64,000 bases of DNA from CALLPQ01 sp964421675. GTDB taxonomy: Bacteria > Pseudomonadota > Alphaproteobacteria > Caulobacterales > Parvularculaceae. The stretch is from assembly GCA_964421675.1 (NCBI GenBank), contig CAYQXV010000005.1, positions 33,741 to 97,740 of the forward strand, written 5' to 3'. A program made the position numbers and the translations under genes. The notes beneath the pieces were generated by a model. The model saw nothing but the letters and a program-made list of their open reading frames with translations. It was not told the DNA's origin and did not search any database. This document shows, piece by piece, positions 18,448 to 27,079 of the stretch; position 1 is the stretch's first letter, and every line of letters begins with the position of its first letter.

Positions 18448-18927
18448 ATGATGGTGGTGATGAAAATGGGTATTGGAAATGGTGTACGCGGTATGCTTGC
18501 GGCCAGTCTGGCAGTGGGCGCGTGTTTGGTGCCGGCGAGCGCAATTGCGGCGGATGGCAAATTGCCGGTCCTGAATGGCTTTAAATCAGCCAAAGAAAAT
18601 GGTGTGACAGTTTGGAGAGCACGCGCTGTGCCAAAGCCAGTTGTTATTCCCGCTCTTGAGGGCGCGCCCCAAAAGGTCGTGACCAAGACGATTGTTGAGC
18701 GTGTGGTGGTTAAAGAGCCGCGTTTTACGCCCGCTAAAGTGCGCGTTGTCGGTCACTATTCTGGCTATGGAAAGCGGATCCCATTTGTGCAGGGATTTTA
18801 TTCCGGCTACCCGCGTAGCAAAAATAGCCGGAGTTATGTGCAAGGCTTTTATAGTGGGTACAAGCGCAATCAAAGACGCCGTTTTCCAACCGAGCGGCCG
18901 GATGGCTACCGTCGTTTCCGACGATAG
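18448..18927 (+). CDS. Secreted hypothetical protein with FYSGY repeats
   Basis: I do not recognise this 159-residue protein. A signal peptide (ending about residue 34, PASAIAAD) is followed by a Val/Lys-rich middle with KVVTKTIVERVVVKEPR. The C-terminal part is very basic and contains three related units: VGHYSGYGKR, VQGFYSGYPR and VQGFYSGYKR. The protein ends in an Arg-rich tail, and its pI must be very high. Such Tyr/Gly/Arg repeats suggest a cell-wall or polyanion-binding role, but this is only inference. It converges on mdh, with 11 bases between the stop codons. A second start at 18466 is possible. Confidence 0.6.
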   Translation: MMVVMKMGIGNGVRGMLAASLAVGACLVPASAIAADGKLPVLNGFKSAKENGVTVWRARAVPKPVVIPALEGAPQKVVTKTIVERVVVKEPRFTPAKVRVVGHYSGYGKRIPFVQGFYSGYPRSKNSRSYVQGFYSGYKRNQRRRFPTERPDGYRRFRR

Positions 18928-18938
18928 CCAGGACTGCG

Positions 18939-19901
18939 TTAGCCAAGCGCTGGCTCAAGCTTGATGCATGCTTCAACGAGATCTTCGACCGCATCAACAG
19001 AGTGGTCGAACATTTTCTTTTCTTCGCTGGAAAATTTAACCTCGACAATGCGCTCGCAGCCTTCCGAGCCAAGAACAATCGGCACGCCTACATAGCGATC
19101 TTTGACGCCATATTCGCCTTTAAGATAGGCTGCACAAGGAACGACAATCTTTTTGTCTTTCAGATAGCTCTCAGCCATTTGGATCGCCGATGCCGCTGGG
19201 GCGTAATAAGCCGATCCGGTTTTCAGCAGAGCAACAATTTCGCCGCCGCCTTTGCGGGTGCGATCAACAATTGCATCAATACGCTCTTGTGTTGTCCATC
19301 CCATCTCAATGAGATCAGGAAGCGGAATACCGGCAACGGTAGAATAGCGAGTGAGCGGAACCATTGTGTCCCCATGTCCGCCGAGCACGAATGCTGTTAC
19401 GCTTTCCACCGATACATTAAATTCATCGGCAAGGAAGTGGCGAAATCTTGCACTGTCCAAAATACCGGCCATGCCGAGGACGCGGTTGTGCGGAAGTCCT
19501 GAGAATTTTTGCAGGGCCCAAACCATCGCGTCGAGCGGATTGGTAATGCAGATCACGAGCGCGTTGGGAGCGTGTTTTGCAATGCCTTCGCCAACCGCCT
19601 TCATCACTTTGAGATTGATGCTTACCAGATCATCGCGGCTCATGCCGGGCTTACGGGCAACACCAGCGGTAACGATGCAAACGTCAGCGCCTGCAATATC
19701 GGCATAGTCTTGTGTGCCTTTCAGGCGGCTGTCATAGCCATCGACGGGGGCGCTTTCAGCAATATCGAGAGATTTTCCCTCTGGAAGCCCCTCTGCAATA
19801 TCAAACAGGACCACGTCTCCGAGTTCTTTTTGGGCAGCAATATGGGCGAGCGTGCCGCCAATCATACCGGCGCCAATCAGGGCGATTTTTTTACGGGCCA
19901 T
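18939..19901 (-). CDS. mdh: Malate dehydrogenase (NAD)
   Basis: The 320-residue enzyme is the LDH-like type of malate dehydrogenase used by alphaproteobacteria. The Rossmann motif IALIGAGMIGGTLAHIA is at the N-terminus. The substrate-binding region has GVARKPGMSRDDL, and the catalytic His lies in FVLGGHGDTMVPL. The ribosome binding site TTGAAGGAGTTCCCTT is strong. It reversibly oxidises malate to oxaloacetate in the TCA cycle. In many alphaproteobacteria mdh leads the sucCD-sucAB operon, but here a TraB/GumN gene and no suc genes follow in the window. Confidence 0.96.
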   Translation of the reverse strand: MARKKIALIGAGMIGGTLAHIAAQKELGDVVLFDIAEGLPEGKSLDIAESAPVDGYDSRLKGTQDYADIAGADVCIVTAGVARKPGMSRDDLVSINLKVMKAVGEGIAKHAPNALVICITNPLDAMVWALQKFSGLPHNRVLGMAGILDSARFRHFLADEFNVSVESVTAFVLGGHGDTMVPLTRYSTVAGIPLPDLIEMGWTTQERIDAIVDRTRKGGGEIVALLKTGSAYYAPAASAIQMAESYLKDKKIVVPCAAYLKGEYGVKDRYVGVPIVLGSEGCERIVEVKFSSEEKKMFDHSVDAVEDLVEACIKLEPALG

Positions 19902-20036
19902 AAGGGAACTCCTTCAAGTTGGTTGAAATCAGATTGCGCCCCGTTTAGCGCACATAGAGCTTACTAGGAAGGTGCTGTCGGCCTTGTTCGCGGATTTATT
20001 ATCGTATGCTAGCAATTGGGCGAGGCGGTATTAAAA

Positions 20037-20069
20037 AACGACCGGCGTTCCAGCCGGTCGTTGATTAAA
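20037..20069 (-). terminator. Rho-independent terminator after the TraB/GumN gene
   Basis: A perfect 10-bp stem (AACGACCGGC with GCCGGTCGTT) around a 6-base loop lies 37 bases beyond the stop codon of the minus-strand TraB/GumN gene. Read on the minus strand it is followed by TTTTTTAA, so it is an intrinsic terminator for that gene and insulates mdh from it. Confidence 0.88.
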
Positions 20070-20099
20070 AGGGGGCATGAAAAGCGGTATTTTCAGGCC

Positions 20100-21125
20100 T
20101 TATTGGATACGGCGGACCGTATAGCCTTTGTCTTCAAGCATATCGACAAGGCTGTCTTCGCCAATCAAATGACCGACCCCAACCGCGATAAAGTGATTGC
20201 CTTCACCAGCCATCATCTGTTCAACCTGCGCGAACCAGTTGGCATTGCGCTCAGCAAAGATGACCTGAAAGGCATATTCAGACGATGAGCGCACGCTTGT
20301 GACAACTTCGTCTTCAAGGGTTTGAACATCCCCGTTAATCCAGGCGCTGAACCAGCGGTCTGACAGTTCGCGGATATTTTCAATTTGCTCAAGACCCTCG
20401 TCAAAACCGGTGAAATCGCCCGTATCATCAAGGCTGGCAATGCGTCTGAGTTGATCAACGCCGTCTTCCAGATACCCAATTTCGTCGCCCTGTGTCTTGG
20501 CAATCTCCAGCAAAGCGAGGTCCGCGCCGGATTGCGGGTTTAGCCCGGCTTGCTGATAGCCGACGACGGTGAGTTGCAAGGAGACAAACCAGGGCCGGAG
20601 CGGCTCTAGCTGGGCCATGGGAATGCCAAGCGAGGTGGCGGTTTGAGCAAGCCTTGCTGCCCGTTCCGGGCCTAACAATGAGGAGAGGGTGACGCCCGGC
20701 GGATTGGGTGCCAGCTCCTGAACGGCGGCTTGTAACGCTTGGGTGGCTTGCGGGCTCGTAGCATCCGCCTCCAACCAGGTTGTGGGGCTTGCTGCCATGG
20801 TTTGCACAAGCACGTCTGAGCTCCACTCGGCGTCGTCGGGCAGGAGATGAAAGGTGCCAAACAAGGTGATGTTGGAGTCCTCATCAACCACTTCCCACAT
20901 GGCCGGGCGGTCGCCCGCAATAGTGTCGGTGGCTGCTGCGGTTTCAACTGTGTCTGCAGCGTCGTTGGTTGCTGATCTGTTGAATACCTGTGCGACGTCG
21001 CTAGCGGTTGAGCATGCCCCAAGAATAAGGGCGCCTAGCGCAAAAGCTGCCAAAGGCAATTTCTTTACACCTGCACGTTTTTTGTGAGGGTACTCCAAGG
21101 TTTTAACTTGATAAAAACGTATCAT
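20100..21125 (-). CDS. TraB/GumN family lipoprotein
   Basis: The 341-residue protein has a signal sequence with lipobox LILGAC about residue 38. A Ser/Thr/Ala/Asp-rich linker follows, and then a TraB/GumN domain. The domain signature is the WEV..DSNITLFGTFHLLP stretch with its conserved GTxH, and the C-terminal half has a conserved NANWFAQVEQM and FIAVGVGHLIGEDSLVDML. The GxxH/GxGH histidines suggest a metal-dependent hydrolase related to Tiki proteases, but the bacterial function is poorly known. The ATG has AAAGGGAAG upstream. A good terminator follows. Confidence 0.82.
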   Translation of the reverse strand: MIRFYQVKTLEYPHKKRAGVKKLPLAAFALGALILGACSTASDVAQVFNRSATNDAADTVETAAATDTIAGDRPAMWEVVDEDSNITLFGTFHLLPDDAEWSSDVLVQTMAASPTTWLEADATSPQATQALQAAVQELAPNPPGVTLSSLLGPERAARLAQTATSLGIPMAQLEPLRPWFVSLQLTVVGYQQAGLNPQSGADLALLEIAKTQGDEIGYLEDGVDQLRRIASLDDTGDFTGFDEGLEQIENIRELSDRWFSAWINGDVQTLEDEVVTSVRSSSEYAFQVIFAERNANWFAQVEQMMAGEGNHFIAVGVGHLIGEDSLVDMLEDKGYTVRRIQ

Positions 21126-21225
21126 ATTGAACTTCCCTTTTTTAAGGCCGCGAGCGCGCTTGGAACTCTTTCAATTCCATGCCCGCACGCAGCGTTTACG
21201 CTCGTCAATTTTGCCGGTTTTTGGA

Positions 21226-22788
21226 TTACCGGTTTTTGGCAAAATACTCCCGAGTCATTTTTGCCACGAGCGGTGATAAAATCAGTAGTGCAATTAGGTT
21301 TGGTGCTGCCATCAATCCCGTTAGCGTATCGGCGAGTAGCCAGGCCAAGCTAACCACATCACTGATTGCACCGGTTTCTTCTGCCATCAAAACAAGAGCG
21401 CCAAGGAACACAACGATAATCCAGCTAATGCGGAATGGAAAAATTGATTTCTCACCAAAAATAAATGCGCAGCTGCGTTCGCCATAATAACTCCAGCCAA
21501 GGATGGTCGTGAACCCGAACACGACGAGGCTGATGGCAACAATATGCGTGCCGAGCGGCTTGCCAAAAACGTCCCAGCTCAATGTTTCGCCAAACGCCTG
21601 AATGGTAAGGGGTGCACTGGTCTCACAACCCGCTGGTAGACTGACCAGAGATTCGCGTACGAACGGTTCGCATTCCGGGGCAATAATCCCGGCGGTCAAA
21701 ATAACAAGCGCGGTGATCGAGCAGACAATGATTGTGTCGATGAAGGTCCCCAGCATCGCAACGATGCCCTGATTTACAGGGTCATCATTTTTTGCTGCTG
21801 CGTGGGCAATCGGCGCTGAGCCCTGTCCGGCCTCGTTAGAAAAGATGCCGCGTGCGACACCCTTTTGCATTGATAAGAGAAGAAGCCCCCCGACAATGCC
21901 GCCTTTCGCAGCGTCATATCCGAAGGCATTGGTAAAGATGCTTCCAAAGGCTGCCGGGACGGCATCTATATTCATCAGCACAACAATAATGCCCGCAGCG
22001 AGGTAAGACAGCGCCATGGCAGGAACAAGTTTCGAGGCCACTGTCGCAATACGTTTAATGCCGCCCAAGATCACGGCAGCCGCGCCAAGAGCCAATATGA
22101 TGCCGCTAACATATGGCGCGATACCATAATTGCTGTTCATGGCATCTGCGATCGCATTTGCCTGAATTGAGGCGCCCGTGCCCCAGGATGCCAAGACAGC
22201 GAAGACCGCAAAGGTCATGGCCAACCACATCCATTTTTTGCCCATGCCATTTTTGATATAATACATCGGGCCGCCAACATGGCGGCCATCTTTATCGGTT
22301 TCGCGGAAGTTTACCGCGAGAACGCCCTCAGCATATTTTGACGCGGTGCCGACAAAGGCCGTCACCCACATCCAGAACACAGCACCGGGCCCGCCAATTG
22401 CGATTGCCGCTGCAACACCGGCAATATTACCCGTGCCAATTGTCGATGACAGGGCGGTCATCAAGGCGCCAAATGGCGAGACATCACCGGCCCCTTTTGA
22501 CGCGTCGCGCTTTTTAAACAACTGGCCGAATGCGTATGGGATGCGCAGCAATGGCATACCGCCAAGGCGGATCATCAAGAACAGGCCGGTTCCCAATAGG
22601 AGTAAGAGGATGGGGGTAAATTTCAGGAGAAATTCAAAGGGGCCTGAAACCCAGACGTGGCTATCTGCGCCCCAAACGAGGCCGTTTAAAAATTCCAGAA
22701 GGGTTTGGATAAACGGTTGGGCTTCGGGTTCGACGCCTTCCGTTGGGATGTCTTGTACGAATAATGCCAGACTTGCAGATTCTTCCAC
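21226..22788 (-). CDS. Alanine/glycine:cation symporter (AGCS family)
   Basis: This 520-residue inner-membrane carrier has about ten or more hydrophobic segments and the AGCS signatures TALSSTIGTGNIAGVAAAI, HVGGPMYYIKNGMG, GIFSNEAGQGSAPIAHAAA and GWSYYGERS. Such carriers import alanine or glycine with sodium. It starts at GTG 22788. A glycine supply would suit the gcv operon elsewhere in this window, but no glycine riboswitch or shared regulation is visible here, so the link is only a possibility. Confidence 0.92.
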   Translation of the reverse strand: MEESASLALFVQDIPTEGVEPEAQPFIQTLLEFLNGLVWGADSHVWVSGPFEFLLKFTPILLLLLGTGLFLMIRLGGMPLLRIPYAFGQLFKKRDASKGAGDVSPFGALMTALSSTIGTGNIAGVAAAIAIGGPGAVFWMWVTAFVGTASKYAEGVLAVNFRETDKDGRHVGGPMYYIKNGMGKKWMWLAMTFAVFAVLASWGTGASIQANAIADAMNSNYGIAPYVSGIILALGAAAVILGGIKRIATVASKLVPAMALSYLAAGIIVVLMNIDAVPAAFGSIFTNAFGYDAAKGGIVGGLLLLSMQKGVARGIFSNEAGQGSAPIAHAAAKNDDPVNQGIVAMLGTFIDTIIVCSITALVILTAGIIAPECEPFVRESLVSLPAGCETSAPLTIQAFGETLSWDVFGKPLGTHIVAISLVVFGFTTILGWSYYGERSCAFIFGEKSIFPFRISWIIVVFLGALVLMAEETGAISDVVSLAWLLADTLTGLMAAPNLIALLILSPLVAKMTREYFAKNR

Positions 22789-22953
22789 GGATAAAGCCCC
22801 TTGTCGTTGCTCAGTCTATGAGCTGAGATATCGAGCGCACAGAATAGGGGCGTGCGTGCGGAAAAGTCCAGTTGAAAACCAAGCGGGAGATGCAATAGCT
22901 GCTGAAAACCGGCGTGACGAAGATGTCGTCACACCATTGCGGATCTGTTGGGG

Positions 22954-23601
22954 TTAGCCGTCGAGGCGCGCTTTTAGCTGATTGATCAGCACATCAATGC
23001 CTCTGGTGCCGCCACCATTATTTGCAATGATCGACGTGAACTGACTTCGTTGCTCGATCGCCAGCCAGATATTATCGGCACCCGCGTCAACAATTTTGAA
23101 GCCTTTGCTGCCGCGTAACAAGCGCCATTGAATGATAGTGCCTGAAATGCCGCTGCCCGGTTTTGCATTGATGATGCGGGAGTTAACGATAAAATCGCGT
23201 TCATTGCGCTGAATTGATCCTGTTACGGAAAGTTGATTGCCAGAAAATTCACTGAGAATTTGTTGGTAAATCGCCGTGGCATATCGTGTGAATAGCGGAT
23301 AAAATTCTTTTGCCTGCTCGTCGCTAATCTGGCGGGCATATTGGCCAAGTGTAAACCGGCCGGTGCGCCGCAGGTCACCAAATTCATCAACAAGGGCTTG
23401 AATGCCGTTGAGGCGCTCTTGAAGCGTGCCCAATGCCATGATGGTGTTGGCATCATCTAGAACACCCGCCATGAATTGTTCTGCCTCTTGCGACCCGCCG
23501 CTTTGGGCGCTTGCATTGAACACAAGCCCAGTAGAAAGGCTGGCGCTGAGGCCAAGCGAACTGCTGGCTATGAGGAATTTGCGTCGATTTGTACGCGACA
23601 T
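22954..23601 (-). CDS. mlaC: MlaC/Ttg2D-like phospholipid-binding protein with Tat signal
   Basis: The 215-residue protein is the periplasmic shuttle of retrograde phospholipid transport between outer-membrane MlaA and the inner-membrane MlaFEDB complex. The domain shows EQFMAGVLDDANTIMAL near the start, FTLGQYARQISDEQAKEFYPLF and the strand-rich IIQWRLLRGSKGFKIVDAG. The N-terminus NRRKFLIASS followed by a hydrophobic stretch is a twin-arginine signal. ATG 23601 has AAAGGGAAA upstream; an ATG two codons earlier is too close to it. mlaA lies just upstream on the same strand, 171 bases away, so the pair probably forms one operon. No mlaFED genes are present. Confidence 0.87.
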   Translation of the reverse strand: MSRTNRRKFLIASSSLGLSASLSTGLVFNASAQSGGSQEAEQFMAGVLDDANTIMALGTLQERLNGIQALVDEFGDLRRTGRFTLGQYARQISDEQAKEFYPLFTRYATAIYQQILSEFSGNQLSVTGSIQRNERDFIVNSRIINAKPGSGISGTIIQWRLLRGSKGFKIVDAGADNIWLAIEQRSQFTSIIANNGGGTRGIDVLINQLKARLDG

Positions 23602-23772
23602 ATTCATTTCCCTTTTGTCACATCTCACCTGGTGGGCCGCCTTTTGAGGGTTTGGTGAATCCCCGTTAAGCGCGATAGTTGGTGACGATTGCTAATCCTA
23701 TAATGGCCTGAAAAGATGACCGAACCAAGGCGGTTAAAACCGGGCTAATCCTTTTGTGAAGTCCATTACCCG

Positions 23773-24822
23773 TTATGGCGTCTCGACAGGCGTTGCGTTT
23801 TCATCAACTGGGGCATCAAGGGCTGGGACATCGGGGGCCGGCTCATCAATGACGGGTACGTCAGAGAGCGGCTCGTCCAAATCGTCGAATTCATCAAAGT
23901 CGTCGAACTCGTCAAAATCGCCAAAATCATCGCCAATATCTGGCAAATCATCGAGCGTATTTTGCCCATTGAGAATTTCCCGGCGGCGCGCCTGTAAGTA
24001 AAAACTGCGGAAAGAAGAGTAGTAATCGAGAGAATTTTCTTCAATTTCCTGAAGCGGCTCAATTAGGGGTTCGCGTGCAGACACTAAGGTTGCACCGGCG
24101 CGCGACAGACGCGCTTTTTGCACAGCGCCTGTACTAAAATAATTTAGTGGGCTGAAGAGGGTGCGATCAACGGCGAGACCAAAGCTGTCCCTGACCGTGC
24201 TCGGGCCAAAGAACGGCAATACTACATAGGGCCCAGAAGGAATGCCCCAAACCGCAAGGGTTTGACCAAAATCTTCGGTGTGGCCGGGGATGCCGAGCCT
24301 TGTTGCTGGATCGCCAATGCCCCCTATTCCCAGGGTAGAATTGACCATGAACCGGCCGCCGGTTTGGGCCGCGCGGCCAAGTCTGCCTTGCAGGACGTCA
24401 TTAATCAGGGTGGTTGGCGTTGCCAGATTGGACAGGAAATTCCGCATTCCCTGGCGCATATGTTTGGTAGTGATCGCGCGATACCCCTTGGCAATAGGGA
24501 CAAATACCGCCTTATCAACCCCGTTATTGAGCTTGAAGTTGAATCGGTTGAAGCCTTCCCAATTATCCGGGGCAACCGTGTTATGGCTGGGGGACGGGCG
24601 AGGATTATCAGAAACCTGCATGCCAAAGACCGAATTGGTCATCACCGCACTAACCGGCGTCATTGCGCCCGAAACTTCGCTGTCTGGGGTGTAGTCGTTT
24701 GAAATATTAGCTAGTTCCGCTTGCGAAACGGCCTCTATTGGCCATGCCAATGCGGCGCTCGTGAACGGGGCAGTCAGCCAAAACGCTGCGGCGACGAAAA
24801 GAGTATGATGGCAGTACTTCAC
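23773..24822 (-). CDS. mlaA: MlaA/VacJ-family outer-membrane lipid-transport protein with acidic tail
   Basis: The 349-residue protein contains a MlaA domain (about 85-290) with WEGFNRFNFKLNN, the FLSNLATPTTLINDVLQG helix pair, GGFMVNSTLGIGG-type sequence, GPYVVLPFFGPSTVRD and the end ...LDYYSSFRSFYLQARR. MlaA removes misplaced phospholipids from the outer leaflet. Two features are odd. The signal peptide (ending about AALA) has no lipobox cysteine, though family members usually are lipoproteins. The C-terminus also carries a long Asp/Glu-rich extension with repeated F-D-E-F-D-D units, followed by a Pro/Asp/Val-rich tail. mlaC follows downstream. Confidence 0.87.
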   Translation of the reverse strand: MKYCHHTLFVAAAFWLTAPFTSAALAWPIEAVSQAELANISNDYTPDSEVSGAMTPVSAVMTNSVFGMQVSDNPRPSPSHNTVAPDNWEGFNRFNFKLNNGVDKAVFVPIAKGYRAITTKHMRQGMRNFLSNLATPTTLINDVLQGRLGRAAQTGGRFMVNSTLGIGGIGDPATRLGIPGHTEDFGQTLAVWGIPSGPYVVLPFFGPSTVRDSFGLAVDRTLFSPLNYFSTGAVQKARLSRAGATLVSAREPLIEPLQEIEENSLDYYSSFRSFYLQARRREILNGQNTLDDLPDIGDDFGDFDEFDDFDEFDDLDEPLSDVPVIDEPAPDVPALDAPVDENATPVETP

Positions 24823-25007
24823 GGAAAATCCCCATATCTACCGATAACATATGCGGTCTTGTTAAGACTTATACTGCGCATTCTCACAGGAGATGTCGCG
24901 CATTTGTCTATGGTTACAATGTTAGCCAGCCAGTAGCTATAGGGATTTTGGGCAAAACGGTCACAATTTGCGATTCATCGTCTTTTGTGATTAACACCTT
25001 TTCAAAA

Positions 25008-25029
25008 CATATAAAGATATGTTTATATG
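25008..25029. promoter_or_regulatory. Palindromic operator upstream of the ArsR-methyltransferase/metF/metH operon
   Basis: CATATAAA-GATATG-TTTATATG is a perfect inverted repeat with 8-base arms, 71 bases upstream of the first start codon. The pattern of an A/T-rich palindrome around GATAT resembles, from memory, operators assigned to ArsR-family regulators of methionine metabolism that sense S-adenosylhomocysteine or SAM. The first gene of the operon encodes just such a regulator, so autoregulation is the simplest reading. The palindrome is seen; the assignment is inference. Confidence 0.6.
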
Positions 25030-25099
25030 CACTGGTTTTGACTGGTATCGCCTATGGCGACTACCACGAATTTTAAGCTTTAGGGGCTAATAGGGCGCA

Positions 25100-26179
25100 A
25101 TGCTCGATACGACATTGAATATATTCCGTGCGGTCGGTGAAGAGACGCGCCTACGAATTGCGGTTTTGTTGTCGCGCGGTGAGCTGACGGTAACGGAATT
25201 GACCCAAATTCTGGGTCAAAGTCAGCCGCGAGTCAGTCGTCACCTAAAGATCCTCGCCGATGCAGGCCTGGTGGAGCGTTTCAGGGAGGGTGCCTGGATG
25301 TTTTATCGCATGGTGACGCCGCTCGATGATGCCCCGGAAGATAGCCCGGCAATCGCGACCATGTTGTCTACGCTAAAATCGCTTGCGGTCTCAAACGACC
25401 GTGTGCTTTCCAGAGACCGGGAGCGGTTTTCCCAATCTCGCCAGGCGCGCGCGGCTGTTGCGGCAGATTATTTCGATCAAAATGCGGAACAATGGGACCA
25501 GGTTCGCCGGTTACATCTGCCCGATGCCGATATTGAACAGGCGATGTTGGACATGGTTGGGCTCAATAGAAATGACCCTGACATGCCCGGCGATGGGTAT
25601 GGATTAGATGAGAACGCAGAAAATGCGATTGATCTGTTTATTGATCTGGGCACTGGCACCGGTCGCATGCTCGAAGTTTTTGCCAACCATTATGCCCGCG
25701 GCATTGGATATGATTCTTCGCGTGAAATGTTATCGGTTGCGCGCAGCAAGTTAGAGACGGCGAAAATTTCCCATGCGCAAGTTCGCCATGGCGATCTTTT
25801 CGCGCTTCCCGCTGAACCGGGAACGGCGGATCTTGTTTGCATTCATCAGGTTTTGCATTTTTTGACAGAACCCGGAAATGCCGTCATGGAGGCGGCGCGC
25901 TTATTAAAGCCGCGCGGCCGATTGATTATTTCCGATTTTGCCCCGCACGGTCTTGAATTCTTACGCGATGATCATGCCCATCGTCGTTTGGGTTTTAGCG
26001 ACAATGAGGTGCGCGACTGGTGTCGACGTGCTGGACTTAATTTTGTTGGCACACAAAGCTTATCAACAGTAGATCAACATGCACGCGGCCAACTGACTGT
26101 CAAAATCTGGATGTGCTCTTTGGCTGACGTTAAGCAATCCGTTTCATCAACTTATTTTCAACCTGAAACATCAAGCTGA
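25100..26179 (+). CDS. ArsR-family regulator fused to a SAM-dependent methyltransferase
   Basis: The 359-residue protein has an N-terminal ArsR winged helix (about 5-90; recognition helix in GQSQPRVSRHLKILADAGLV). There are no metal-binding ELCVCDL-type cysteines. A class I methyltransferase domain follows (about 140-310), with motif I LFIDLGTGTGRMLEVF and the late LLKPRGRLIISDF. Fusions like this are found before metF and metH in alphaproteobacteria and are thought to sense SAM or SAH and control the methionine cycle. A palindrome lies 71 bases upstream, and metF starts 27 bases after the stop codon. Whether the methyltransferase half is catalytic or only a ligand sensor cannot be told. Confidence 0.88.
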   Translation: MLDTTLNIFRAVGEETRLRIAVLLSRGELTVTELTQILGQSQPRVSRHLKILADAGLVERFREGAWMFYRMVTPLDDAPEDSPAIATMLSTLKSLAVSNDRVLSRDRERFSQSRQARAAVAADYFDQNAEQWDQVRRLHLPDADIEQAMLDMVGLNRNDPDMPGDGYGLDENAENAIDLFIDLGTGTGRMLEVFANHYARGIGYDSSREMLSVARSKLETAKISHAQVRHGDLFALPAEPGTADLVCIHQVLHFLTEPGNAVMEAARLLKPRGRLIISDFAPHGLEFLRDDHAHRRLGFSDNEVRDWCRRAGLNFVGTQSLSTVDQHARGQLTVKIWMCSLADVKQSVSSTYFQPETSS

Positions 26180-26206
26180 CTAGCTCTTTGGTGAAGGAGG
26201 CCTCCC

Positions 26207-27079
26207 GTGCCAGAATATCATATTTCGTTTGAATTTTTTCCGCCTAAAACAGAAAAAATGCAGGAGCGTTTGTGGGCCTCAATCCAGCAACTGTGTCCTT
26301 ACGGGCCAGATTTTGTTTCTGTTACATATGGCGCAGGCGGATCAACGCGCGAGCGAACCCACGAAACCGTTTCGCGGATTGTTAACGAAACATCCTTGTC
26401 CACGGCGGCGCATTTGACCTGTGTTGCTGCGTCCCGCGAAGAGGTAAATGCTGTGTTGCACGATTATTGGGACGCGGGCGTGCGCCACCTTGTTGCCCTA
26501 CGCGGCGATCCCCCGGAGGGTGTGGGCGAGGCCTATAAGCCGCACCCTGATGGCTATGTAAATGCTGCCGACCTTGCAAAGGGTGCGCGCGCCATTGCGC
26601 CTTTTGAAATAAGTGTCGGCTGTTATCCGGAAAAACATCCTGAATCGCCCAGCTATGAGGCTGATCTTGATCTTCTCAAAGCAAAAATAGATGCAGGCGC
26701 AAGCCGCGCAATTACCCAGTTTTTTTATGACAATGATGTCTATTATCGCTATCTTGAGCGGGTTCGCGCCGCCGGAATTACAATTCCGATTGTGCCGGGG
26801 ATTATGCCTGTGAATAATTTTTCAAGCCTCATGCGAATGGCGTCCAGCTGCGGAACTAGCGTTCCTGAACGCATGCAGAAATTGTTTGAAAATCTCGATG
26901 ATGATCCAACAATGCGCCAATTGGTTGCTGCGACGGTGGCCGCAGAGCAATGCCTTGGATTGGCAGAGCAAGGGGTTTCACATTTCCATTTTTATACATT
27001 AAACCGCGCTGAATTAGTAACAGCGCTTTGTCATATGCTGGGCGTGTGCAAAAAGCCGACTTTGGAGAATGCTGCGTGA
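26207..27079 (+). CDS. metF: Methylenetetrahydrofolate reductase
   Basis: The 290-residue FAD enzyme reduces 5,10-methylene-THF to 5-methyl-THF for methionine synthesis. Family marks are the N-terminal SFEFFPPKTEKM, VTYGAGGSTRERTHE, the AxLTC element AAHLTCVAAS, LRGDPPEG and AITQFFYDNDVY. The start is GTG at 26207, right after an excellent GAAGGAGG site. The stop codon overlaps the metH start by four bases (GTGA), which points to coupled translation. Confidence 0.96.
   Translation: MPEYHISFEFFPPKTEKMQERLWASIQQLCPYGPDFVSVTYGAGGSTRERTHETVSRIVNETSLSTAAHLTCVAASREEVNAVLHDYWDAGVRHLVALRGDPPEGVGEAYKPHPDGYVNAADLAKGARAIAPFEISVGCYPEKHPESPSYEADLDLLKAKIDAGASRAITQFFYDNDVYYRYLERVRAAGITIPIVPGIMPVNNFSSLMRMASSCGTSVPERMQKLFENLDDDPTMRQLVAATVAAEQCLGLAEQGVSHFHFYTLNRAELVTALCHMLGVCKKPTLENAA

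Noticed and set aside
24823..25099. SAM riboswitch before the methionine operon
   Set aside because: I looked for SAM-II-like and other SAM aptamer patterns and saw none; the perfect palindrome fits a protein operator.
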